Assembly: GCF_025231525.1 (NCBI RefSeq) | Contig: NZ_CP103057.1 | Coordinates: 3,916,501 to 3,980,500 of the forward strand | DNA from: Sphingomonas endolithica | GTDB taxonomy: Bacteria > Pseudomonadota > Alphaproteobacteria > Sphingomonadales > Sphingomonadaceae | Direction of reading: 5' to 3' | DNA length: 64,000 nucleotides | Shown here: piece by piece, positions 52,780-60,662 of the stretch | How positions within the stretch are numbered: the stretch's first letter is position 1 | Layout: every line of letters starts with the position of its first letter | Made by a program: the position numbers and the translations under genes | Notes under the pieces: generated by a model | Seen by the model: the letters and a program-made list of their open reading frames with translations, nothing else | Databases searched by the model: none | Told to the model about the DNA's origin: nothing

Positions 52780-53787
52780 ATGATCCCCGTCATCTTCGGC
52801 CTGTCCGGGCCGGTCGTCACGCCCGCGGAGCGCGCCTTCTTCACCGCCGCGCAGCCCGTCGGCTTCATCCTGTTCGGACGCAACATCGAAACGCGCGGAC
52901 AGCTGCGCGCGCTGACCGACGATCTGCGCGCGATGACGGGGCGCGACGACCTGCCGATCCTGATCGACCAGGAGGGCGGGCGCGTGGCGCGGATGCGGCC
53001 CCCTGAATGGCCGGTCTTCCCGGCCGGGCCGGCCTTCGATGCGCTGTACGAGATCGCGCCGATCTCCGCGATCGAGGCGGCGCGCGCCAATGCCGAGGCG
53101 ATCGCGCTGATGCTGGCCGAGGTGGGCATCACCGTCGATTGCCTGCCGCTGCTCGACGTGGCGCAACCCGACGCGACCGAGGCGATCGCCAGCCGCGCGC
53201 TGGGGCGGGAGCCGCAGCGCGTGGCGGCGCTGGGCCGGGCGACGCTGGACGGGCTGCAACGCGGCGGCGTGGTCGGCGTGGTCAAGCACATGCCGGGGCA
53301 TGGTCGCGCGATCGTCGATTCGCATCATCTGCTGCCGACCGTTTCTGCCACCGAGGGGGCACTGGCCGACGATCTGGCGCCCTTCAGCGCGCTGAAGGAT
53401 GCCGTTATGGGCATGACCTCGCACATCGTGTTCGAGGCCTGGGACGCAGAGCGCCCGGCGACACTGTCCCCGGTCATCATCGGCGACATCATCCGCACGC
53501 GCATCGGCTTCGACGGGCTGTTGATGACCGACGACATCGACATGAAGGCGCTGAGCGGCAGCGCGGGCGACAAGGCCGCCGGTGCGATCGCTGCGGGGTG
53601 CGACCTGGTGCTCGATTGCTGGGCGCGGATGCATGAGATGAAGGATATTGCCGGCCGGGTGCCGGAGATCTCGCAGGTTGCGGTGGTGCGACTCGATCGC
53701 GCGATGGCGACGATCGCTGGGGTACGGGGCGAGGGGGATTTCGAAGCGCTGATTGCCAAGCGCGATGCGTTGCTCGCGCTGGTCTGA
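52780..53787 (+). CDS. nagZ: Beta-N-acetylhexosaminidase, GH3 (NagZ)
   Basis: This 335-residue glycoside hydrolase family 3 enzyme has the substrate loop VGVVKHMPGHGRAIVDSHH (with the catalytic His of NagZ) and the nucleophile Asp in LLMTDDIDMKAL. The usual KHFPGHG reads KHMPGHG. It removes GlcNAc from anhydromuropeptides in the cytoplasm during wall recycling. It follows the SPOR gene and precedes scpA, the usual order. Confidence 0.93.
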   Translation: MIPVIFGLSGPVVTPAERAFFTAAQPVGFILFGRNIETRGQLRALTDDLRAMTGRDDLPILIDQEGGRVARMRPPEWPVFPAGPAFDALYEIAPISAIEAARANAEAIALMLAEVGITVDCLPLLDVAQPDATEAIASRALGREPQRVAALGRATLDGLQRGGVVGVVKHMPGHGRAIVDSHHLLPTVSATEGALADDLAPFSALKDAVMGMTSHIVFEAWDAERPATLSPVIIGDIIRTRIGFDGLLMTDDIDMKALSGSAGDKAAGAIAAGCDLVLDCWARMHEMKDIAGRVPEISQVAVVRLDRAMATIAGVRGEGDFEALIAKRDALLALV

Positions 53788-53848
53788 TGCACGTCGGCGA
53801 TCGAGCGTGCAAGGCGGCGGTTTGTGGATGCGTAAAGCCAGCCTAGCC

Positions 53849-54116
53849 GTCACCCCGGACCTGTTCCGGGGTCCACCAAGCGGCTTGCCTCTACGATAGC
53901 GCCTTCAAGGGCGGATTGTGCGGCGCAGTGGACCCCGGAACAAGTCGGCAACTATCCCTTTCCAAAATGGTTCGTCATCCCCGCGAAGGCGGGGATCCAT
54001 AGTGGCGCGCTTAGCGGTTGAAATCAGACGTTCGAGTATATGGATCCCCGCCTGCGCGGGGATGACGGCGAATTACTTGTTCCAGCGGTACAACTGCCGA
54101 ACAAGTCCGGGGTGAC
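53849..54116. repeat. Palindromic repeat family E, copy 2, interrupted by an inserted element
   Basis: The left arm GTCACCCCGGACCTGTTCC continuing GGGGTCC (53849-53874) is intact. The right arm is split: GGACCCCGGAACAAGTC (to 53946), then the insert, then GAACAAGTCCGGGGTGAC (54099-54116). The direct duplication is GAACAAGTC, 9 bases. Confidence 0.8.
53947..54098 (+). mobile_element. MITE-like element copy 2 (152 bp, 9-bp target duplication)
   Basis: It begins GGCAACTATCCCTTT and ends GGTACAACTGCC, so its ends pair as GGCAACTATCCC against GGCAGTTGTACC. It contains a full family D palindrome (53974-54066) with the same spacer motif CAGACGTTCGAGTATATGG as copy 1. Perfect direct repeats of GAACAAGTC flank it. 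Nothing in it is coding. Confidence 0.7.
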
Positions 54117-54154
54117 GGCTGGGTAGGGGGGCACCGTCATCTGTGCAGTCGCTT

Positions 54155-54186
54155 GGGACCCTGGGCTCCCGCTTTCGCGGGAGAAC
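54155..54186. repeat. Short hairpin repeat, copy 2
   Basis: GGGACCCTGGGCTCCCGCTT continuing TCGCGGGAGAAC matches the unit at 52644-52673. Confidence 0.55.
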
Positions 54187-54241
54187 ACGAAAGTATGTGC
54201 TGGAGGCAGAGTTTCATGACTTCAGACAGATCCACCACCAT

Positions 54242-54312
54242 CCGTTCGTGCCGAGCGGAGTCGAGACACCTGCGCTGGGGAAAGGTGTCTCGACTTCGCT
54301 CGACACGAACGG
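54242..54312. repeat. Palindromic repeat family A upstream of scpA
   Basis: CCGTTCGTGCCGAGCGGAG continuing TCGAGACACC pairs with GGTGTCTCGACTTCGCTCG continuing ACACGAACGG, with a short spacer. With the elements before it, the 614-base gap between nagZ and scpA holds only repeats. The remaining 90 bases before scpA must contain any scpA promoter. Confidence 0.8.
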
Positions 54313-54401
54313 GTCTGTAGGGCCACCGCAGTCTGGCTTTCGATCATGCCGAGCATCACGATCCGGGTGGCCGCCACGCCCGATCCCGCTAGTGTGCCCC
54401 G

Positions 54402-55130
54402 ATGAGCGAAACCGATACCCTGACCCTGGAGATCGATGGCTGGGAGGGCCCGCTCGATTTGCTGCTGGCGCTGGCGCGCAATCAGAAAGTGGATCTGCGC
54501 GAGATTTCGATCCTGGCGCTGGTCGAGCAATATCTGCGCTTCGTGGATGAGGCGGCGGCGCTGAAGCTGGAGCTTGCCGCCGACTATCTCGTGATGGCGG
54601 CATGGCTCGCCTATCTGAAATCCGCGCTGCTGCTGCCGCGCGACCCCACGATCGAGCCCGATCCGGACGAGCTGGCGCTGCGGCTGCAACTGCGCCTCGA
54701 ACGGTTGAATGCGATGCGTGAGGGCGGGGCGCGGTTGATGGCGCGGGACAGGATAGGGCGGGATGTGTTCGTGCACGGCCAGGCGGAGGGATTGCGCACG
54801 ACGCGCAAGGCGTTGTGGCAGGCGGAGATCTTCGACCTGATCGCCGCCTACGGCCGGATCGCAGCGCGCAACCGCCCGGTGATGCACGTGGTGACGGATC
54901 GCCACGTCATGACGCTGGAGGCCGCACTCGAGCGCGTGTCGCGCCTGCTCGGCACATCGATCGAGTGGCGCGCGATCGGGGCTTTCCTGCCCGATACCGC
55001 GAACGCGCAATTTCGCGCCTCGGCACTCGCCTCCAGCTTCGTCGCGGCGCTGGAGCTGGCGCGCCAGGGCAAAGTGGAGTTGCGGCAACACGCGCCGCTC
55101 GCGCCGCTATACCTGCGGGCACCGGCATGA
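54402..55130 (+). CDS. scpA: Segregation and condensation protein A
   Basis: The 242-residue kleisin has the ScpA start GWEGPLDLLLALARNQKVDL, the conserved ISILALVEQYLRFV, and DYLVMAAWLAYLKSALLLP. The C-terminal winged helix (RQGKVELRQHAPLAPLYL) binds the Smc head. ScpA, ScpB and Smc form the condensin complex that organises and segregates the chromosome. Its stop overlaps the scpB ATG by 4 bases. Confidence 0.93.
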   Translation: MSETDTLTLEIDGWEGPLDLLLALARNQKVDLREISILALVEQYLRFVDEAAALKLELAADYLVMAAWLAYLKSALLLPRDPTIEPDPDELALRLQLRLERLNAMREGGARLMARDRIGRDVFVHGQAEGLRTTRKALWQAEIFDLIAAYGRIAARNRPVMHVVTDRHVMTLEAALERVSRLLGTSIEWRAIGAFLPDTANAQFRASALASSFVAALELARQGKVELRQHAPLAPLYLRAPA

Positions 55131-55717
55131 GCGGGTTTGCCGATAGCCGCGACGAGCTGGTCCGCGCGGTGGAGGCGGTGCTGTTCGCCGCGACGACGCC
55201 GATGTCCGTGGAGGCGATCCGCGCGCAGCTGAACGACGCGACCGGTGTGCGTGCGGCGCTGGCGCGCTTGCAGGAAGATTATGCGCCGCGCGGCATTCAG
55301 CTCGTCAGGCGCGGAGAGCGCTGGCATTTCCAGACCGCGGCCGATCTCGCGCATCTGCTGCGCCGTACCCATGAGGAGCCGCGCAAGCTCAGCCGTGCGG
55401 GCATCGAGACGCTGGCGATCATCGCCTATCACGAACCCGCGACTCGCGCCGAGATCGAGGCGATTCGCGGCGTGCAGATATCCAAGGGCACGATCGACGT
55501 GTTGATGGAGGCAGGCTGGGTTCGCCCGGCCGGCCGACGCGAGGTGCCGGGGCGCCCGCTTCTCTATGCCACGACGGCGGAATTCCTCGCGCATTTCGGC
55601 CTTGCCAGCCGCCGCGACCTGCCTGGGCTAGACGATCTGAAGGCGGCCGGGTTGCTCGACCCCGTCGATCTCGCAACCGAGCAACTGGAGGTGGTAACTG
55701 AAACAAAACAGGACTAG
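55127..55717 (+). CDS. scpB: Segregation and condensation protein B
   Basis: The product is 196 residues from the ATG overlapping scpA. Two winged-helix domains are seen: VRAVEAVLFAATTPMSVEAI, and LSRAGIETLAIIAYHEPATR followed by EIEAIRGVQISKGTIDVLME. ScpB dimers bind the middle of ScpA and control Smc. A longer upstream frame in this register runs antisense-like through scpA and is not used. Confidence 0.92.
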   Translation: MSGFADSRDELVRAVEAVLFAATTPMSVEAIRAQLNDATGVRAALARLQEDYAPRGIQLVRRGERWHFQTAADLAHLLRRTHEEPRKLSRAGIETLAIIAYHEPATRAEIEAIRGVQISKGTIDVLMEAGWVRPAGRREVPGRPLLYATTAEFLAHFGLASRRDLPGLDDLKAAGLLDPVDLATEQLEVVTETKQD

Positions 55718-55746
55718 ACACCCTGCAACCTCCAAGGAGATGCGTG

Positions 55747-55977
55747 ATGGGTAGTTTCAGCCTGGTTCATTGGCTGGTGTTCGGAGTGGTTGCGATCCTG
55801 CTCCTGGGCGGCGGTCGTTTCTCGAACATGATGGGCGATGTCGCCAAGGGCATCAAGCAGTTCAAGAAGGGCATGGCCGAGGAAGACGACAAGCCGGAAG
55901 TCAGCCGGATCGACGCGAAGAAGGCGGCCGATCCCGCATTCGATCGCGACGGCGAGAAGCTGCGCGAAGAGCGCTGA
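55747..55977 (+). CDS. tatA: Twin-arginine translocase subunit TatA
   Basis: The 76-residue product starts at an ATG 6 bases after AAGGAGA (an in-frame GTG one codon earlier is less likely). It has the TatA hinge layout: a short membrane helix (LVHWLVFGVVAILLLGG), a hinge GGGRFSNMMGD, and an amphipathic helix (GIKQFKKGMAEEDD). TatA forms the protein-conducting part of the Tat system in the inner membrane. It is followed by tatB and tatC. Confidence 0.93.
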   Translation: MGSFSLVHWLVFGVVAILLLGGGRFSNMMGDVAKGIKQFKKGMAEEDDKPEVSRIDAKKAADPAFDRDGEKLREER

Positions 55978-56009
55978 GTTTTAGCTTTCTTCGCTGACAG
56001 GCTTTTTGA

Positions 56010-56480
56010 ATGTTCGACGTCGCGCCTACCGAATTGCTGCTCGTCGCGATGGTCGCGCTTGTCGTGATCGGCCCCAAGGATTTGCCGAAAGCGATGCGCT
56101 TTGTCGGCTTCTGGGTCGGTCGTGCGCGTGGCGTGATGCGTCAGTTCCGATCCGGCTTCGATTCAATGGTCCGCGAGGCGGAACTGCACGAGATGGAAAA
56201 GAAGTGGGCGGCCGAGAACGAGCGCATCATGCGCGAACATCAGCCGAGCACCGACCACAGCGTGCCCGAGGTTATCGTGCAAGACCATGATGTCGTGGAG
56301 CATGCCGCGGCCGGCGAACCGCCGGTTGCGGGCGATCCTCCGCCAGTGATGGTCGAGCAACCTGCGATGATCGAGCAGCCGATTCGGCCCCAGGTGCCTG
56401 ACAGCGCCGACGTGCCGGCGCATCATCCCAGCGCCGTCGAGGCCGCGTCGCCGACGACCGACCCGAAGACGGCGTCGTGA
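56010..56480 (+). CDS. tatB: Twin-arginine translocase subunit TatB
   Basis: The 156-residue product has the TatB N-terminus MFDVAPTELLLVAMVALVVI with GPKDLPKAMRFVG, the conserved Glu in the membrane helix and GP hinge. An amphipathic helix and a long Pro/Glu-rich tail follow. TatB with TatC forms the signal-peptide receptor. Its stop overlaps the GTG start of tatC. Confidence 0.93.
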   Translation: MFDVAPTELLLVAMVALVVIGPKDLPKAMRFVGFWVGRARGVMRQFRSGFDSMVREAELHEMEKKWAAENERIMREHQPSTDHSVPEVIVQDHDVVEHAAAGEPPVAGDPPPVMVEQPAMIEQPIRPQVPDSADVPAHHPSAVEAASPTTDPKTAS

Positions 56481-57256
56481 ACGACACGACCGAGATCGAC
56501 GCTACCCGCGCGCCGCTGCTCGATCACCTGATCGAACTGCGTCGTCGGCTGCTCTATTGCGCGCTTGCGCTGGCGCTGACCTTTGCCATCGCCTTCTATT
56601 TCTCCCGCCCGATCTTCAGCTTCCTGGTCCACCCGCTGGTGCAGGCGGGGCAGAACAAGATCATCTATACGCAGATCTTCGAGGCGTTCCTGGTCCAGGT
56701 GAAGGTCGCCTTCTTCGCCGCGATGATGGCGTCCTTCCCCGTGATCGCGATGCAATTGTGGCAGTTCGTCGCGCCCGGTCTGTACCGCCAGGAAAAGCGC
56801 GCGCTGCTGCCTTTCCTGCTGGCAACGCCGGTGCTGTTCCTCAGCGGCGCCGCCATGGCCTATTACATCGCGGTGCCGATGGCGTTGCACTTCCTGCTGT
56901 CGTTCCAGGGCGATCTGGGTGGCATCCGGCAGGAGGCGCTACCCTCGGTCGCCAATTACCTGTCGTTCGTCATGCAGTTCCTGTTCGCGTTCGGCGCGTC
57001 CTTTCTGCTGCCGGTGCTGCTGATGCTGCTCGAGCGGGCAGGGATCGTGACGCGCAAGCAACTCGTCGCCGCCCGGCGGTATGCGATCGTCGCGGCATTC
57101 GCGCTCGCCGCGGTGCTCACCCCGCCGGATGTTGGCTCGCAGCTGCTGTTGGCGATCCCGCTGGTGATGCTGTACGAACTCGCGCTGATCGGCATCTGGT
57201 TCACCGAGCGGAAGCGGGCGAAGGTCGCCGCGGCCGAGACCATCGAGCCCGCCTGA
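56477..57256 (+). CDS. tatC: Twin-arginine translocase subunit TatC
   Basis: The 259-residue product has six membrane segments. The family start APLLDHLIELRRRLLYC includes the conserved Glu that binds the RR motif, and PVVAMQLWQFVAPGLY-like and DVGSQLLLAIPLVMLYELAL regions follow. It is the core of the Tat signal receptor. The start is a GTG. The aspartic protease at 14029 with an RR signal could be a client. Confidence 0.95.
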   Translation: MNDTTEIDATRAPLLDHLIELRRRLLYCALALALTFAIAFYFSRPIFSFLVHPLVQAGQNKIIYTQIFEAFLVQVKVAFFAAMMASFPVIAMQLWQFVAPGLYRQEKRALLPFLLATPVLFLSGAAMAYYIAVPMALHFLLSFQGDLGGIRQEALPSVANYLSFVMQFLFAFGASFLLPVLLMLLERAGIVTRKQLVAARRYAIVAAFALAAVLTPPDVGSQLLLAIPLVMLYELALIGIWFTERKRAKVAAAETIEPA

Positions 57257-57260
57257 CATG

Positions 57261-57290
57261 AAAAAGCCCCCTCCCCATAGGGGAGAGGGC
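57261..57290 (-). terminator. Rho-independent terminator of the entericidin-like gene
   Basis: GCCCCCTCCCC and GGGGAGAGGGC form an 11-bp stem with one mismatch around an ATA loop. Read on the minus strand it is followed by TTTTT, so it ends the small gene at 57317-57445. It lies right after tatC and may stop both. Confidence 0.75.
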
Positions 57291-57316
57291 TCGGTACTTC
57301 GCCGAATGGCCGAAGC

Positions 57317-57445
57317 TTAGTCCTTGGCAGTCTTCGCGACTGCGTCGCCAGCCGACGAGACGTCCTTGCCGGCACCAGCGACGGTGTTGCAGGCGCTGAC
57401 CAGCAGAGCAACGGCCACGGTCGCGATCGGGATGAACTTGCGCAT
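57317..57445 (-). CDS. Entericidin-like small lipoprotein
   Basis: The product is only 42 residues: MRKFIPIATVAVALLVSAC followed by a polar tail (NTVAGAGKDVSSAGDAVAK). It has a lipoprotein signal with lipobox VSAC and the entericidin A/B tail pattern NTVxGxGxDV. AAGGAG lies 7 bases before the ATG and a good terminator follows. Entericidins are envelope lipoproteins; in E. coli EcnB is induced in stationary phase. A near match to the EcfG promoter (GGAAC-N17-CATT, 57485-57510) lies upstream, and the stress-response locus is adjacent. Confidence 0.82.
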   Translation of the reverse strand: MRKFIPIATVAVALLVSACNTVAGAGKDVSSAGDAVAKTAKD

Positions 57446-57564
57446 ATTGGATCTCCTTGCAGGCGTATCTGCCTAGATAGCGGAAATGATCGAAGGCGCT
57501 GGATCGTTCCGGCTGCGCTCCGATTTTTCACGGCAGATGAGGTGCAAGCCCGCAGAAAGTAGTG

Positions 57565-57611
57565 GGGCCCGGAAGCGCCTCCGGGGGGGGAGGGTAGACG
57601 CTTCCGGGCCC
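57565..57611. repeat. Inverted repeat with G-tract loop
   Basis: GGGCCCGGAAGCG (57565-57577) and CGCTTCCGGGCCC (57599-57611) form a perfect 13-bp stem around a loop with eight G in a row. It lies between the entericidin-like gene and the 3' end of the histidine-kinase gene. Confidence 0.7.
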
Positions 57612-57724
57612 ATGTCGTGGATAGCGAGAGCGGGGGGGCATAAATTCGCTATCCGAAGACAAAACGGCCATCGAGAAGATCGGTTCCGGCTTTTTCGCGA
57701 AAAAACGATCGCGGTCGGAATCGA

Positions 57725-59365
57725 TCAGTCGCGGCCGATCACCGCGATGGCGATCTCGTAGGCACCGATCAGTGGATCGTGGTGCAACTTGGCACGCAGC
57801 TGGCGGGACAGACCCTCCATCACGCGGCCATACCGATCGGTCAGTCCATCCTGCAGCGCACCGCAATCGATCAGGGCCGGCGAACTGACGCGCAGGATGG
57901 CCCGGTCGACGGTGTCGCCGCCCTTCACCGAGATGCGGATCTGGGCGCCCGCATTGCAGCTCATGGCGAGCTCGACGATTTCCGTCAGCAGGAATGCCAC
58001 CGCCACGCCGACATCCTGGTTGACCAGCCATGGCTCGACATCGAGCACGATGCCGAGCTGCGAGGCGCCGGCAGGGGCGGTCGCGCGAATGTTCGATGCG
58101 AGCTCCCCGATCACCGAGCGCAGAGACAGGCCGCGGCTTTCCTCCATCTCGGCAAAGTGATGGCGGTGGACGACCGCGAGCGCATCGACACGGCGCTGGA
58201 TGCCGGAATAAGCCGCCGTCGCCTCGACCGATTTCGAGCCACGCGCATGGAAATTGATCAGGCTGGAGATCACCTGGAGATTGTTCTTCACGCGGTGATG
58301 CACTTCGCGCGTGAGCTTGGTCTGGCGCACCAATCCCTCGGCAAGGCCGGCCTCGTGCGCCGCCACGGTGCGGCTGATCGCGCGGAACGTGTCGCCGAGT
58401 TCGCGGATCTCCTGCGCGGGCAAGGCGCGGACCTCGTCGGGATCGATCTCCTCGCCGGGCACATAGGCGGCCACCGTGGTGCGCAGCCGGCGCAGCGGCC
58501 GGATCAGCAGCCGATCGACGATGAACCAGCCAATGCTCGCCGCCGCGGCCCACATCAGGATCGGTAGCAGCAGCGCGATCAGCAATGGCGACGATATCGG
58601 CAAGCTGCGCACCGTCATGCTGAGCGTCAGCTCCCCGATTCCAAGCGCGGCATGAAGGGACTCACGCCGCTCCAGCGCAGCACGTGGCGGCAATTCGACC
58701 AGCATGACACTGTCGCCGCCGCGCTCGAGCGTTGCTTCGAACGGCGGGGTAAAGCCGCTCGGCCGCCCGGTCTGTGCCAAGAAGCCCGCCGGGAAGAAGG
58801 CCGTGGCGCTCGTGCCACCGGCTCGGCCGCCGATCGCCAGGACGAGGCCCCGTCCCGGCAGCACGCGCGCGGCGATCGGCGCATCATGGGCGGAGGGGAT
58901 CAGCACCATGGGCGCTGGCAGCTGCGCGCCGCACAACAGGCGCCCACGATTGTCGACGATCGCAAAGCGCGTGCCGCCAGCTGCCTGCTGCGCGAAAACG
59001 CCTTGGGCGCGTGCGCAGCTCGGCGCGTCGCCCGCATCCGCATCCAGCGCGTTCAGCGCAGTGCGCAAGGCGGTCATGTCGCCGATCAGCTCGATCGACA
59101 GTTTGCGCGCGCTTTCGGAAGCTGCGACCCGCAGCCTGGCGCGCGCATCGGCATCGGCATTCTGTGTGGTCTTCAGGGTCGCAAAGAAAGCGATCACCGC
59201 CAGCGGCAGCAAGGCGGCACTCAGGATCAGGAAAATCTTGGCGCCGGTCGGGATCTGCGCGACGAAGAGCGACGAGCGGCTTGGCACGATCACGTTCGAC
59301 GCGTCTTCGGCACCGTCACTGCTATCGGCGGAACCCGGAGCGCGCTGGGCGGCGGGATCGATCAC
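57725..59365 (-). CDS. PhyP-like sensor histidine kinase (HisKA_2 type), likely PhyR phosphatase
   Basis: The product is 546 residues from a GTG 7 bases after nepR. It has a membrane segment at about 43-64, a periplasmic sensor region of about 200 residues, a second membrane segment at about 255-280, a HAMP-like linker, and a HisKA_2 domain with EVHHRVKNNLQ (phosphoacceptor probably H357). The ATPase domain is degenerate: the N-box reads TEIVELA where TELVTNA is usual, and no DxGxG lid motif is seen. Such a protein is unlikely to autophosphorylate well but could dephosphorylate PhyR, as described for PhyP in Sphingomonas. Sensor ligand unknown. Confidence 0.82.
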   Translation of the reverse strand: MIDPAAQRAPGSADSSDGAEDASNVIVPSRSSLFVAQIPTGAKIFLILSAALLPLAVIAFFATLKTTQNADADARARLRVAASESARKLSIELIGDMTALRTALNALDADAGDAPSCARAQGVFAQQAAGGTRFAIVDNRGRLLCGAQLPAPMVLIPSAHDAPIAARVLPGRGLVLAIGGRAGGTSATAFFPAGFLAQTGRPSGFTPPFEATLERGGDSVMLVELPPRAALERRESLHAALGIGELTLSMTVRSLPISSPLLIALLLPILMWAAAASIGWFIVDRLLIRPLRRLRTTVAAYVPGEEIDPDEVRALPAQEIRELGDTFRAISRTVAAHEAGLAEGLVRQTKLTREVHHRVKNNLQVISSLINFHARGSKSVEATAAYSGIQRRVDALAVVHRHHFAEMEESRGLSLRSVIGELASNIRATAPAGASQLGIVLDVEPWLVNQDVGVAVAFLLTEIVELAMSCNAGAQIRISVKGGDTVDRAILRVSSPALIDCGALQDGLTDRYGRVMEGLSRQLRAKLHHDPLIGAYEIAIAVIGRD

Positions 59366-59372
59366 GAACCGG

Positions 59373-59594
59373 TCAGTCGAGCTTGCCCAGTAGATCGAGC
59401 AGGTCGTCAGGTATCTCTTCCTCAACCGTCTTCTGATACACGGTGCGCAGTGCCGCACCCATGTCGCGGTCCTTGTTCTGCACCTTTGTACTTGCCGTCT
59501 CGGCCGCCGGTTTTTTCGAAGAGTCGCCCGAACGCAATGCAATGTCCCCTGGAATTCCGGACATCGCCGGCAACGAATGGTACGAACGCGACAC
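59373..59594 (-). CDS. nepR: Anti-sigma factor NepR
   Basis: The 73-residue product has the NepR core in its second half, DMGAALRTVYQKTVEEEIPD followed by DLLDLLGKLD, two helices that clamp the sigma factor. NepR holds EcfG inactive and is itself captured by phosphorylated PhyR. The gene is divergent from phyR and upstream of the kinase-like gene. A candidate EcfG promoter lies 51 bases before its start. Confidence 0.88.
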   Translation of the reverse strand: MSRSYHSLPAMSGIPGDIALRSGDSSKKPAAETASTKVQNKDRDMGAALRTVYQKTVEEEIPDDLLDLLGKLD

Positions 59595-59644
59595 GGAGCG
59601 GTCGTGGTGACCGCTGGGTGGACCTTAGTGTGAACAGCGGATGA

Positions 59645-59669
59645 AACCAAATACAACCTCGATTGTTCC
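59645..59669 (-). promoter_or_regulatory. Candidate EcfG (general stress) promoter of nepR
   Basis: On the minus strand GGAAC (59669-59665) is followed after 16 bases by GGTT (59648-59645). The alphaproteobacterial EcfG consensus is GGAAC-N16/17-CGTT, so one base differs. The predicted transcript start is about 40 bases before the nepR ATG. Confidence 0.45.
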
Positions 59670-59782
59670 GCTTGCGAGCCGAAAAAATCCGGTTGGGTGC
59701 CTGGCACGCGAAACGCATTGCAAAGGCGTTGAGTGGCTTCCACAAGGGCGCGGCCATTTCACGTCAGGAGACCTCGACAGTT

Positions 59783-60589
59783 ATGTCGCTTGGACAGCAA
59801 CTTGCCCCTCATCTTCCCTTCCTGCGCCGCTATGGTCGCGCGCTGACCGGTAGCCAGACCCATGGCGACCGTTATGTTCGTGCCACGCTGGAGGCGATCG
59901 TCGCCGCGCCGGCCGAGTTTCCGCGCGACGTCGATCCGCGGTTGGGCCTCTACCGCATGTTCCAGGCGATCTGGGCGTCGACCAATTATGACGAGACGTT
60001 GGAGAATTCCGGCGCCGATGAGGGCGACGATCATGAATCGATCGCACGGGCGCGGCTTGCGCACATGACGCCATTGTCGCGCCAGGCACTCCTGCTGACC
60101 GCGATGGAGGGCTTCACGCCCGAGGACACGGCGTATCTGATCGACGTGGATGCAAGCGAAGTGGATACGCTGGTCGCCGAGGCATTGAGCGAGATCGAGA
60201 AGCAGACGCGCTCGCGCGTGCTGATCATCGAGGACGAGCCGATCATCGCCATGGATATCGAGACGATCGTGCGCGATCTCGGCCATGACGTGACCGGCGT
60301 TGCCGTCACGCGCGACGAGGCAGTGGCGCTGGCGATGGAGGATCGGCCGGGCCTGGTTCTGGCAGATATCCAACTGGCGGACGATTCATCCGGCATAGAC
60401 GCGGTGAAGGACATCCTTGCCGAGTTCGAAGTGCCGGTGATCTTCATCACTGCCTTCCCGGAGCGGCTGCTGACCGGCGAACGTCCAGAGCCGACGTTCC
60501 TCATCACCAAGCCGTTTCAGCGTTCCACCGTCAAAGCGGCGATCGCGCAGGCCTTGTTCTTCGATCAATCGACGGTGCCGTCAGCCTGA
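59783..60589 (+). CDS. phyR: Response regulator PhyR (general stress response)
   Basis: The product is 268 residues from the ATG at 59783. The N-terminal 140 residues resemble an ECF sigma factor without DNA-binding function (SLGQQLAPHLPFLRRYGRAL, MTPLSRQALLLTAMEGFTPE); the C-terminal part is a receiver with acidic pocket E150-D151, phosphoacceptor D195 (LVLADIQLAD), a Thr in FITAF and Lys in TKPF. On phosphorylation PhyR binds NepR by partner switching and releases EcfG. It is divergent from nepR and lies before ecfG. Confidence 0.95.
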   Translation: MSLGQQLAPHLPFLRRYGRALTGSQTHGDRYVRATLEAIVAAPAEFPRDVDPRLGLYRMFQAIWASTNYDETLENSGADEGDDHESIARARLAHMTPLSRQALLLTAMEGFTPEDTAYLIDVDASEVDTLVAEALSEIEKQTRSRVLIIEDEPIIAMDIETIVRDLGHDVTGVAVTRDEAVALAMEDRPGLVLADIQLADDSSGIDAVKDILAEFEVPVIFITAFPERLLTGERPEPTFLITKPFQRSTVKAAIAQALFFDQSTVPSA

Positions 60590-60662
60590 TGAAAGGTGCC
60601 CGCGAAGGACGAAAGTTCCCGTTGATACGGAGCCAAAACGTTTTTCGCGGGTTTGAGCTTGC

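Noticed and set aside
50986..53853. A 955-codon open frame on the minus strand across argS, the SPOR gene and nagZ
   Set aside because: It is a shadow of GC-rich coding on the plus strand: three recognised genes lie opposite, and its translation is low complexity with no motif.
53849..54312. A CRISPR array in the repeat-rich gap before scpA
   Set aside because: The repeats are palindromic, of different families and not regularly spaced with unique spacers; there are no cas genes.
59670..59782. An EcfG promoter for phyR on the plus strand
   Set aside because: GGAAC with a correctly spaced CGTT could not be found; GAAAC...CGTT is present but only 12 bases apart.
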